From assembly GCF_009208565.1 (NCBI RefSeq), contig NZ_WFLK01000003.1, forward strand, positions 62,001 through 126,000: a stretch of DNA of 64,000 nucleotides, in the 5' to 3' direction. The position numbers and the translations under genes were made by a program. Below are positions 58,177-64,000 of this stretch, one piece after another (the first letter of the stretch is position 1; every line of letters begins with the position of its first letter). Source of the stretch: Janthinobacterium aquaticum (GTDB taxonomy: Bacteria > Pseudomonadota > Gammaproteobacteria > Burkholderiales > Burkholderiaceae_D). The notes under the pieces are model-generated. The model did not search any database. It worked only from the letters and a program-made list of their open reading frames with translations, and was not told where the DNA came from.

Positions 58177-59256
58177 TTATTCAGCCTGGTCGAAGTCAAC
58201 CACCACCTTGTCGCTGATCGGAAAACTCTGGCAGCTGAGCACGAAGCCGCGTGCCACTTCGTAGTCTTCCAGCGCGTAGTTGACGTCCATCTCGACCTTG
58301 CCATCCATCACCTTGCAGCGGCAGGTCGAGCACACGCCACCCTTGCACGAGTAGCGCATGTCGATCCCCTGGCGCAGGCCGGCGTCGAGAATGGACTCCT
58401 TGTCCTTGTCCATGGTGAAGGTGGTGTGGTTGCCATCCAGGATGACGGTCACTTCAGTTTCCGCGACCGTGCCGGTGGCCAGCTGGGCGCGCGGCTTGTG
58501 CGCATTTTTCGGGATGCTGGCGGCGAACAGTTCGATTTTGATATTCTGCTTGGGCATGCCGGCCGCCTGCAGGGCAGCGGACACGCCCAGCATCATGTCT
58601 TCAGGACCGCAGATAAAGGCGTTGTCGTAGTCCTCTACCTTGATCCAGTGCTGCAGGAACTGCTCGCATTTTTCCTGGGTGATGCGGCCGTTGAACAACT
58701 CGATGTCCTGCTGTTCGCGGCTCATGACATACACCAGATTCAGGCGCTCCAGGTACACGTCTTTCAGGTCGGTCAGTTCTTCCTTGAAGATCACGGACGA
58801 CGAGGCGCGGTTACCGTAGAACAGCGTGAAACGGCTCAAGGGTTCCGTCAGCAAGGTGGTCTTGATAATCGACAGGATGGGCGTAATGCCGCTGCCCGAG
58901 GCAAAGGCCAGGTAATGCTTGCGGTTGACGCAGTCGAGCGGCACGTTGAAGTGGCCCATCGGCGGCATCACTTCGATGGTGGCGCCGGCCTTGAGCGTAT
59001 CGTTGGCCCAGGTGGAAAAGGCGCCGCCGGGCGTGCGCTTGATGGCCACGCGCAAGGTGCCGTCCTGCACGGCCGAGCAGATGGAGTAGGAACGGCGCAC
59101 GTCTTCGTCATTGATGTTGGCGCGCAGCGTCAGGTGCTGGCCCTGCTGGAAACGGAACTGCTGCTGCAACTCCAGCGGCACATCGAAGGTCACGGCGATG
59201 GTGTCGCGCGTTTCGTTGCGCACGTTCGACACCGACAGCGGATAAAATTTACTCAT
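58177..59256 (-). CDS. paaE: PaaE: reductase of the phenylacetyl-CoA epoxidase
   Basis: 359 residues from the ATG at 59256, with GGAG about eight bases before; the ATG 20 codons upstream is less likely. FAD/NAD(P)H ferredoxin-reductase module (RRSYSICSAVQDG, ASGSGITPILSIIKTTL, FICGPEDMM) followed by a plant-type 2Fe-2S domain with cysteines in YSCKGGVCSTCRC and VLSCQSFP. Passes electrons to the PaaA diiron centre. Confidence 0.95.
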   Translation of the reverse strand: MSKFYPLSVSNVRNETRDTIAVTFDVPLELQQQFRFQQGQHLTLRANINDEDVRRSYSICSAVQDGTLRVAIKRTPGGAFSTWANDTLKAGATIEVMPPMGHFNVPLDCVNRKHYLAFASGSGITPILSIIKTTLLTEPLSRFTLFYGNRASSSVIFKEELTDLKDVYLERLNLVYVMSREQQDIELFNGRITQEKCEQFLQHWIKVEDYDNAFICGPEDMMLGVSAALQAAGMPKQNIKIELFAASIPKNAHKPRAQLATGTVAETEVTVILDGNHTTFTMDKDKESILDAGLRQGIDMRYSCKGGVCSTCRCKVMDGKVEMDVNYALEDYEVARGFVLSCQSFPISDKVVVDFDQAE

Positions 59257-59293
59257 GCTTCCATCTCCAGTTTCTGGCATCGTGCCTGTTTTT

Positions 59294-59818
59294 TTAATGG
59301 CACTTGAAGTAGTCAAACGGTTCGCGGCAGTCCAGGCATTTGTAGAGCGCCTTGCAGGGCGTGGAGCCGAACTGGCTGGTCAGCTGCGTGTGGACAGAGC
59401 CACAGTTCGGGCAGACTACCTCCAGCTTCGGCACGGGCAAACGTTTCACGCCCCCACGCAAGCCGCTGATATCGATTACTTGCTGCTGCGGAGGCGCAAT
59501 GCCGTAGCCGTGCAGTTTGGCCTTGCCGGTCTCGCTCATCCAGTCGGTAGTCCAGGCCGGCGACAGCTGGTTGACCAGCGTGACGTCCTGTACGCCATGG
59601 CTGTGCAGCGCCTCGGTCACGGCGTCGGCAATCACCTGCATGGCCGGGCAGCCCGAATAGGTTGGCGTAATGGTCACCACGCAGGCGTCGCCGTGCACTT
59701 CGACGGCGCGCACGATGCCCAGGTCCACCACCGAAATGACGGGAATTTCCGGATCCGGCACGTCGCCGAGCCAAGCCCAGACCTGTGCCGCGTCCAGCGC
59801 TGCAGCCGCGGCGTTCAT
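59294..59818 (-). CDS. paaD: PaaD: Fe-S assembly-type factor of the epoxidase
   Basis: 174 residues from the ATG at 59818 (GGAG five bases before; a GTG two codons earlier is closer to it). MIP18-type domain (WLGDVPDPEIPVISVVDLGI, TPTYSGCPAMQVIADAVTEA) with a C-terminal four-cysteine zinc/Fe-S module (CPNCGS ... CKALYKCLDC). Required for the epoxidase in known systems. The start shares one base with the paaC stop (TAATG). Confidence 0.94.
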   Translation of the reverse strand: MNAAAAALDAAQVWAWLGDVPDPEIPVISVVDLGIVRAVEVHGDACVVTITPTYSGCPAMQVIADAVTEALHSHGVQDVTLVNQLSPAWTTDWMSETGKAKLHGYGIAPPQQQVIDISGLRGGVKRLPVPKLEVVCPNCGSVHTQLTSQFGSTPCKALYKCLDCREPFDYFKCH

Positions 59819-60570
59819 TACCACTCCGACCCGGGATAGGCGCGCTGCAGGAACTGCATCTCGGCCAGGATATAGCCCAGGTGCTCGCTGTGCGCGCCCT
59901 GCTTGCCGCCCTTTTGCATCCAGGCGTCGGCGGGCGGCATGACGAGCGTCGCTTCGGCAAAAATCTCGGCCACGTGCTCCAGGAAGGCGGCGCGCACCAC
60001 CTCGGCAGGCGGCGCAATGCCGGCGTCCACCATGGCCTGGTCGACGGCGTCGTACTTGAACAGCTCACCGGTGTAGCTCCACAGCGCATCGGCAGCAGCC
60101 TGCGTTTTCGCGTGGCTGACAGCGGTACCGTCGCCGAGGCGCACCACAAGATCGCCGCTGCGGCGCAGGTGGTAGGTCACTTCCTTGATCGACTTTTGCG
60201 CCACTTCGACAATACGCGCATCGCCGCATTTGGCCAGTTCGAGCAGCTGGAAGTAATGCCAGGTGTCGAAGAAGAACTGGCGCATCATGGTGTCGGCGTA
60301 ATTGCCGTTGGGCTGCTCGAGCAGCAGGCAGTTCCGGAAATCGTGGGCGTCGCGCAGAAAGGCGATATCGTCCTCGTCGCGGCCCCGGCCTTCCAGTTCG
60401 CCCGCGTAGCTGAACCACATGCGCGTCTGGCCCAGCAGATCGAGCGCGACGTTGGTCAGCGCCATGTCTTCTTCCAGCGCCGGGCCTTTGCCGCACAGCT
60501 TGGACAACTGCTGGCTCAGGATCAGGGCGTTGTCGCCCATGCGCAAAAGGTAATTAACTTTGTCATCCAT
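59818..60570 (-). CDS. paaC: PaaC: structural subunit of phenylacetyl-CoA epoxidase
   Basis: 250-residue ferritin-like protein (MDDKVNYLLRMGDNALILSQ; EDDIAFLRDAHDFRNCLLLE; RQFFFDTWHYFQLLELAKC). Holds the PaaA catalytic subunit in the multicomponent monooxygenase. Normal length. Begins 14 bases after paaB. Confidence 0.96.
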   Translation of the reverse strand: MDDKVNYLLRMGDNALILSQQLSKLCGKGPALEEDMALTNVALDLLGQTRMWFSYAGELEGRGRDEDDIAFLRDAHDFRNCLLLEQPNGNYADTMMRQFFFDTWHYFQLLELAKCGDARIVEVAQKSIKEVTYHLRRSGDLVVRLGDGTAVSHAKTQAAADALWSYTGELFKYDAVDQAMVDAGIAPPAEVVRAAFLEHVAEIFAEATLVMPPADAWMQKGGKQGAHSEHLGYILAEMQFLQRAYPGSEW

Positions 60571-60584
60571 GTGCAGCTTCCCGA

Positions 60585-60869
60585 TTACAGATTCTTGACT
60601 TCTTCCGGCATCGGGAAGAAGGTCGGATGGCGGTACACCTTGCTGTTCGACGGTTCGAACAGCGCGCCCTTGTCGGCCGGGCTGCTGGCGACGATATCGG
60701 CAGCGCGCACCACCCAGATGCTGACGCCTTCATTGCGGCGCGTATAGACGTCGCGCGCGTTGTTGACCGCCATGGCGGCGTCGGATGCATGCAGGCTGCC
60801 CACATGCTTGTGCGCCAGGCCGTGCTGGCTGCGGATAAAGACTTCCCACAATGGCCATTCTTTGCTCAT
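60585..60869 (-). CDS. paaB: PaaB: small subunit of phenylacetyl-CoA epoxidase
   Basis: 94 residues: WPLWEVFIRSQHGLAHKHVG, SLHASDAAMAVNNARDVYTR, and a basic segment SIWVVRAADIVASSP. All are typical of PaaB, which organises the epoxidase complex. Starts 21 bases after paaA. Confidence 0.96.
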   Translation of the reverse strand: MSKEWPLWEVFIRSQHGLAHKHVGSLHASDAAMAVNNARDVYTRRNEGVSIWVVRAADIVASSPADKGALFEPSNSKVYRHPTFFPMPEEVKNL

Positions 60870-60890
60870 CTTGCTGTCCCCTTTTTATAA

Positions 60891-61880
60891 TCAGGCTGCC
60901 GCTTGTTTTTCGGCTTGCTTGTCTGCATACGCTACCAGGGCGTCGCGGAACCATTCACCGTCTTCGTAAGCCTTGACGCGGGTCTGCAGGCGTTCGCGGT
61001 TGCATGGGCCGTTGCCCTTCAATACGTTGTTGAACTCGGACCAGTCGATTTCGCCGAATTCATAGTGGCCCGTCTCGGCATTGAATTTCAGGTCGGGATC
61101 GGGCACGGTCAAGCCCAGATATTCGATCTGCGGCACGGTCTGGTCGACCATGCGCTGGCGCAGTTCGTCATTGGAAAACAGCTTGATGCGCCACTGCGCC
61201 GACTGCGCGCTGTTGACCGAGGCCGCATCGGACGGGCCGAACATCATCAGCGACGGCCACCACCAGCGGTTCAGCGCATCCTGCGCCATGGCCTTTTGTT
61301 CCGGCGTGCCCTTGCACAGCGACATCATGATGTCGTAGCCCTGGCGTGCATGGAACGACTCTTCCTTGCAGACGCGGATCATGGCGCGCGCATACGGGCC
61401 GTACGAGCAGCGGCACAGCGGAATCTGATTGATGATGGCCGAGCCGTCGACCAGCCAGCCGATGGCGCCCATATCGGCCCATGACAGGGTCGGGTAATTG
61501 AAGATGCTCGAATATTTGGCTTTGCCAGAATGCAGGGCCGCCAGCAGTTCGTCGCGCGATACGCCCAGCGTTTCGGCGGCGCTGTACAGATACAGGCCGT
61601 GGCCTGCTTCATCCTGGATCTTGGCCAGCAGGATCGACTTGCGCTTGAGGGTCGGCGCCCGCGTGACCCAGTTACCTTCAGGCAACTGACCAACGATTTC
61701 CGAATGGGCGTGCTGCGAAATCTGGCGGATCAGCGTCTTGCGGTAAGCGTCCGGCATCCAGTCCTTGGCCTCGATCTTGATGCCTTCGTCGATGCGTGCC
61801 TGGAAGGCGCGCTCGTCCTGGCCCATGTCATCGATGGAGCGGACATTTTTCAGGCCGGTTTCAACCATTTGTGCGTACAT
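60891..61880 (-). CDS. paaA: PaaA: catalytic diiron subunit of phenylacetyl-CoA epoxidase
   Basis: 329 residues from the ATG at 61880, with GGAG seven bases upstream; the open frame further upstream runs through the promoter. Diiron ligands sit in two E-x2-H-type motifs: [19 protein letters not shown] and [36 protein letters not shown] is a conserved C-terminal block. It epoxidises the ring of phenylacetyl-CoA with O2. First gene of the minus-strand paa run. Confidence 0.97.
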   Translation of the reverse strand: MYAQMVETGLKNVRSIDDMGQDERAFQARIDEGIKIEAKDWMPDAYRKTLIRQISQHAHSEIVGQLPEGNWVTRAPTLKRKSILLAKIQDEAGHGLYLYSAAETLGVSRDELLAALHSGKAKYSSIFNYPTLSWADMGAIGWLVDGSAIINQIPLCRCSYGPYARAMIRVCKEESFHARQGYDIMMSLCKGTPEQKAMAQDALNRWWWPSLMMFGPSDAASVNSAQSAQWRIKLFSNDELRQRMVDQTVPQIEYLGLTVPDPDLKFNAETGHYEFGEIDWSEFNNVLKGNGPCNRERLQTRVKAYEDGEWFRDALVAYADKQAEKQAAA

Positions 61881-62087
61881 GATGCATCTCCCATGTCTGT
61901 GGTTGCATGTGCCTGCGGCTGGCGCAAAGCGATAAACGGATAATACGATACATAAAACGATTTGCATACACTTGATTTGAATCATTTCATAAATCCGTAT
62001 CTTATGTTCCTTTATTGGGCGTATGATGGTAAAAAATAGTCCATGCCCCGGCACATGGCAAAGTAAACTGCTGTCTTTCAGAAAAAC
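61881..62087. promoter_or_regulatory. paaA-paaX divergent control region
   Basis: 207 bp of AT-rich DNA between paaA and paaX. TGATT-TG-AATCA at 61973-61984 is a clean inverted repeat and the best candidate operator for PaaX. Related AT-rich pieces (GGATAATACGATAC, AAATCCGTATC) occur on both sides. Core promoters are not assigned. Confidence 0.6.
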
Positions 62088-63035
62088 ATGCCAGACCAGG
62101 ACCCGATGAAGAACACCGCTTGCAGCACATGGATCACCGATTTCCTTGCCAGTGACCCGCCGCGCTCGAAGTCGCTGGTGATGACCATTTTTGGCGACGC
62201 CATCGTGCCGCGCGGCGGCACCATCTGGCTGGGCAGCCTGATCGACCTGCTGGCGCCGTTCGGCGTCAACGACCGCTTGCTGCGTACCAGCGTGTTTCGC
62301 CTGGCGCAGGAAGGCTGGCTGATTTCACAACGCGATGGCCGGCGCAGTGCCTACACCATCAATCCGCCCTCGCTGGCCCGCTTCGAGCGCGCCTACCGCC
62401 GCATCTACGCACCGCTGGTGGCGCACTGGGACGGCAGTTGGACCTTCGTCATCGGCGCGGCCGGCAATATCAGCGCGGCCGAACGCGGTGCGCTGCGCAA
62501 GGAGCTGCTGTGGGCAGGCTATGGGCTGGTGGCGCCCGGCATCTTCGGCCATCCGGCCAGCAACGCCGATGCGCTGGAAGACATCATCGTGCGCAACGGC
62601 GTGCAGGGAAAACTGTATGTTTGCCACAGCACCGAGCTGCCCGGCACCAGCACGCGCCCGCTACGCGAACTGGTCGGCGAATGCTGGGACCTGTCCGAAG
62701 TGATGGCCGGCTATGAAAAATTCATCGCCCGCTTCCAGCCACTGCTGACGCTGCTGGAACAAGCGCCACAGATGGACGCCGAACAGGCGTTCGTGATCCG
62801 CTCGCTGCTGACGCACGCCTACCGCCGCGTGCAGCTGCACGACCCGCAACTGCCGGTCGAACTGCTGCCCGAGCCGTGGCCTGGCACCCAGGCCTACGCG
62901 CTGGCGCGCGCGCTGTACCGGCTGACCTACAGGGCGGCCGAAGAACATATCCTGGCCACCCTGCAGCGCGAAGATGCGCAGGCCGCTGGCCTGGCGCCAT
63001 GGTTTTACGAGCGCTTCGGCGGGTTGGACGGGTGA
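62088..63035 (+). CDS. paaX: PaaX: phenylacetyl-CoA-responsive repressor
   Basis: 315 residues. N-terminal winged helix in [20 protein letters not shown] and [20 protein letters not shown], then the PaaX core domain ([27 protein letters not shown]-like [15 protein letters not shown]). In E. coli PaaX represses the paa operon until phenylacetyl-CoA binds. Divergent from paaA. The start at 62088 has a weak ribosome site; an ATG at 62106 with AGGA before it is an alternative and would remove six residues. Confidence 0.93.
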   Translation: MPDQDPMKNTACSTWITDFLASDPPRSKSLVMTIFGDAIVPRGGTIWLGSLIDLLAPFGVNDRLLRTSVFRLAQEGWLISQRDGRRSAYTINPPSLARFERAYRRIYAPLVAHWDGSWTFVIGAAGNISAAERGALRKELLWAGYGLVAPGIFGHPASNADALEDIIVRNGVQGKLYVCHSTELPGTSTRPLRELVGECWDLSEVMAGYEKFIARFQPLLTLLEQAPQMDAEQAFVIRSLLTHAYRRVQLHDPQLPVELLPEPWPGTQAYALARALYRLTYRAAEEHILATLQREDAQAAGLAPWFYERFGGLDG

Positions 63036-63102
63036 GGCAAAGCGCGTATCATCGCGCCATTGCACACGATGCAAACCCCATTTGTTTTTACCAGGAACAA
63101 CC

Positions 63103-64000
63103 ATGACCATCAAAATCAGCCAACAATTCGACGCCGGCGCCATTGAAGTGCTGCGCGCCGATGATGCGCAGTCGATCGAACTGAATATCCGCAAGGACTC
63201 GCACGCCGACATTACCCAGTGGTTCTATTTCCGCCTGCAAGGCGCACAGGGCGAAGCGTGCAAGCTGCGCTTCATGAACGCCGGCAAGTCGGCCTACCCT
63301 GATGGCTGGAAAGACTACCAGGCCGTGGCCAGCTATGACCGTGAAACCTGGTTCCGCGTGCCGACCAGCTATGACGGCACGGTGATGACCATCGAGCATA
63401 CGCCGGAAGAAGAAAGCGTGTACTACGCCTACTTCGAGCCGTACCCATGGGACCGCCACCTGGCGCTGATCGACAGCGCCCAGGCTTCGCCGCTGGTGCG
63501 CCTGGTCGACCTGGGCAGCACCATCGAAGGGCGCGACATGAACCTGCTGGTAGTCGGCGACGCCGATGCCGAGAAAAAAGTCTGGGTGATTGCTCGCCAG
63601 CATCCTGGTGAAACCATGGCAGAGTGGTTTGTCGAAGGGATGCTCGAAGCGCTGCTCGACCAGGCCAACCCGTTTGCCCGCCAGTGCCTGCAGGACGCGG
63701 TGTTTTATGTGGTGCCGAACATGAATCCGGACGGCTCGGTACATGGCAACCTGCGCACTAACGCGGCTGGCGCCAATCTGAACCGCGAGTGGATGACGCC
63801 TACCATGGAGCGCAGCCCGGAAGTATTCCTGGTCAAACAGAAGATGCATGAAATCGGTTGCGACCTGTTCCTCGATGTACATGGCGACGAAGGCCTGCCG
63901 TATGTATTCGTGGCCGGCAGCGATGCACTGGAAAACTTCACGCCGGCGCAAAAAGCCGAGCAGGACCGCTTTATTGCCGACTTCAAGGTGGCCAGCCCCG
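63103..64000 (+). CDS. M14 cytosolic-type carboxypeptidase (3' end cut)
   Basis: About 299 residues visible, open to the edge. The N-terminal beta-sandwich (LNIRKDSHADITQWFYFRLQ, CKLRFMNAG, WKDYQAVASYDRETWFRVPT) and zinc motif ARQHPGETMAEWFVEG are those of the cytosolic carboxypeptidase (CCP) branch of family M14. NMNPDGSVHGNLRTNAAGAN(LNREW) and FLDVHGDEGLPYVF supply the substrate arginine and the last zinc histidine. No signal peptide. AGGA lies seven bases before the ATG. It is divergent from nothing and follows paaX by 67 bases, but shares no function with it. Confidence 0.9.
   Translation, partial: MTIKISQQFDAGAIEVLRADDAQSIELNIRKDSHADITQWFYFRLQGAQGEACKLRFMNAGKSAYPDGWKDYQAVASYDRETWFRVPTSYDGTVMTIEHTPEEESVYYAYFEPYPWDRHLALIDSAQASPLVRLVDLGSTIEGRDMNLLVVGDADAEKKVWVIARQHPGETMAEWFVEGMLEALLDQANPFARQCLQDAVFYVVPNMNPDGSVHGNLRTNAAGANLNREWMTPTMERSPEVFLVKQKMHEIGCDLFLDVHGDEGLPYVFVAGSDALENFTPAQKAEQDRFIADFKVASP

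Overview
The window is high-GC DNA (roughly 60% or more by eye) from a betaproteobacterium, most probably an Oxalobacteraceae member of the Massilia/Janthinobacterium/Duganella type. This placement rests on gene content and protein character: an E. coli-like kdp locus, a fabI-DUF3141-MaoC/PTA-ackA operon, a PaaX-type phenylacetate cluster with an embedded Liv-type ABC transporter, and many copies of a GTAGGTCGGATTAG palindromic repeat. No rRNA, tRNA, CRISPR array or prophage was recognised.

Layout. 1-7.2 kb (minus): high-affinity potassium uptake (small ORF, kdpF, kdpA, kdpB, kdpC, kdpD, running off the left edge) behind a KdpE-like operator. 7.3-15.4 kb (plus): topoisomerase IV genes parE and parC with an HscC-type Hsp70 and a J-like membrane protein between them, behind a near-perfect LexA box. 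15.6-17.8 kb: a solo LuxR-type HTH protein, an M43 metalloprotease coupled to a small ORF, and an Ala/Lys-rich secreted protein. 18-23.9 kb (minus): fabI, DUF3141 hydrolase, MaoC-phosphotransacetylase fusion and acetate kinase, behind what looks like a class II FNR promoter. 24-25 kb: an intact IS1595-family element with an 8-bp target duplication. 25-29.3 kb: a membrane-anchored hypothetical protein, an M64 peptidase and a hybrid histidine kinase.

29.3-37.2 kb is a catabolic island with a secreted cyanophycinase, a TonB receptor, an RpiR regulator, an AstE/AspA-type M14 hydrolase and a YfcC-type permease. Together they read as a complete route for degrading extracellular cyanophycin and using its beta-Asp-Arg dipeptides. 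37.2-42.4 kb is accessory: three paralogous 61-68-residue membrane or secreted peptides with strongly conserved upstream regions, two of them flanking a GNAT gene inside a perfect 31-bp inverted repeat; also an isochorismatase-like hydrolase, a MarR-GNAT fusion with a 31-bp palindromic operator, and two envelope/stress proteins. 42.4-45.2 kb: argH and an M24 peptidase whose C-terminus runs into a repeat.

45.2-63 kb is the aerobic phenylacetate pathway: paaABCDE epoxidase, paaG, paaH, paaI, paaK, paaJ, a five-gene ABC importer, paaY and paaZ on the minus strand, with paaX divergent. paaF is not in the cluster. The right edge cuts an M14 cytosolic-type carboxypeptidase. Functions are inferred from protein sequence by eye; no database search was run.
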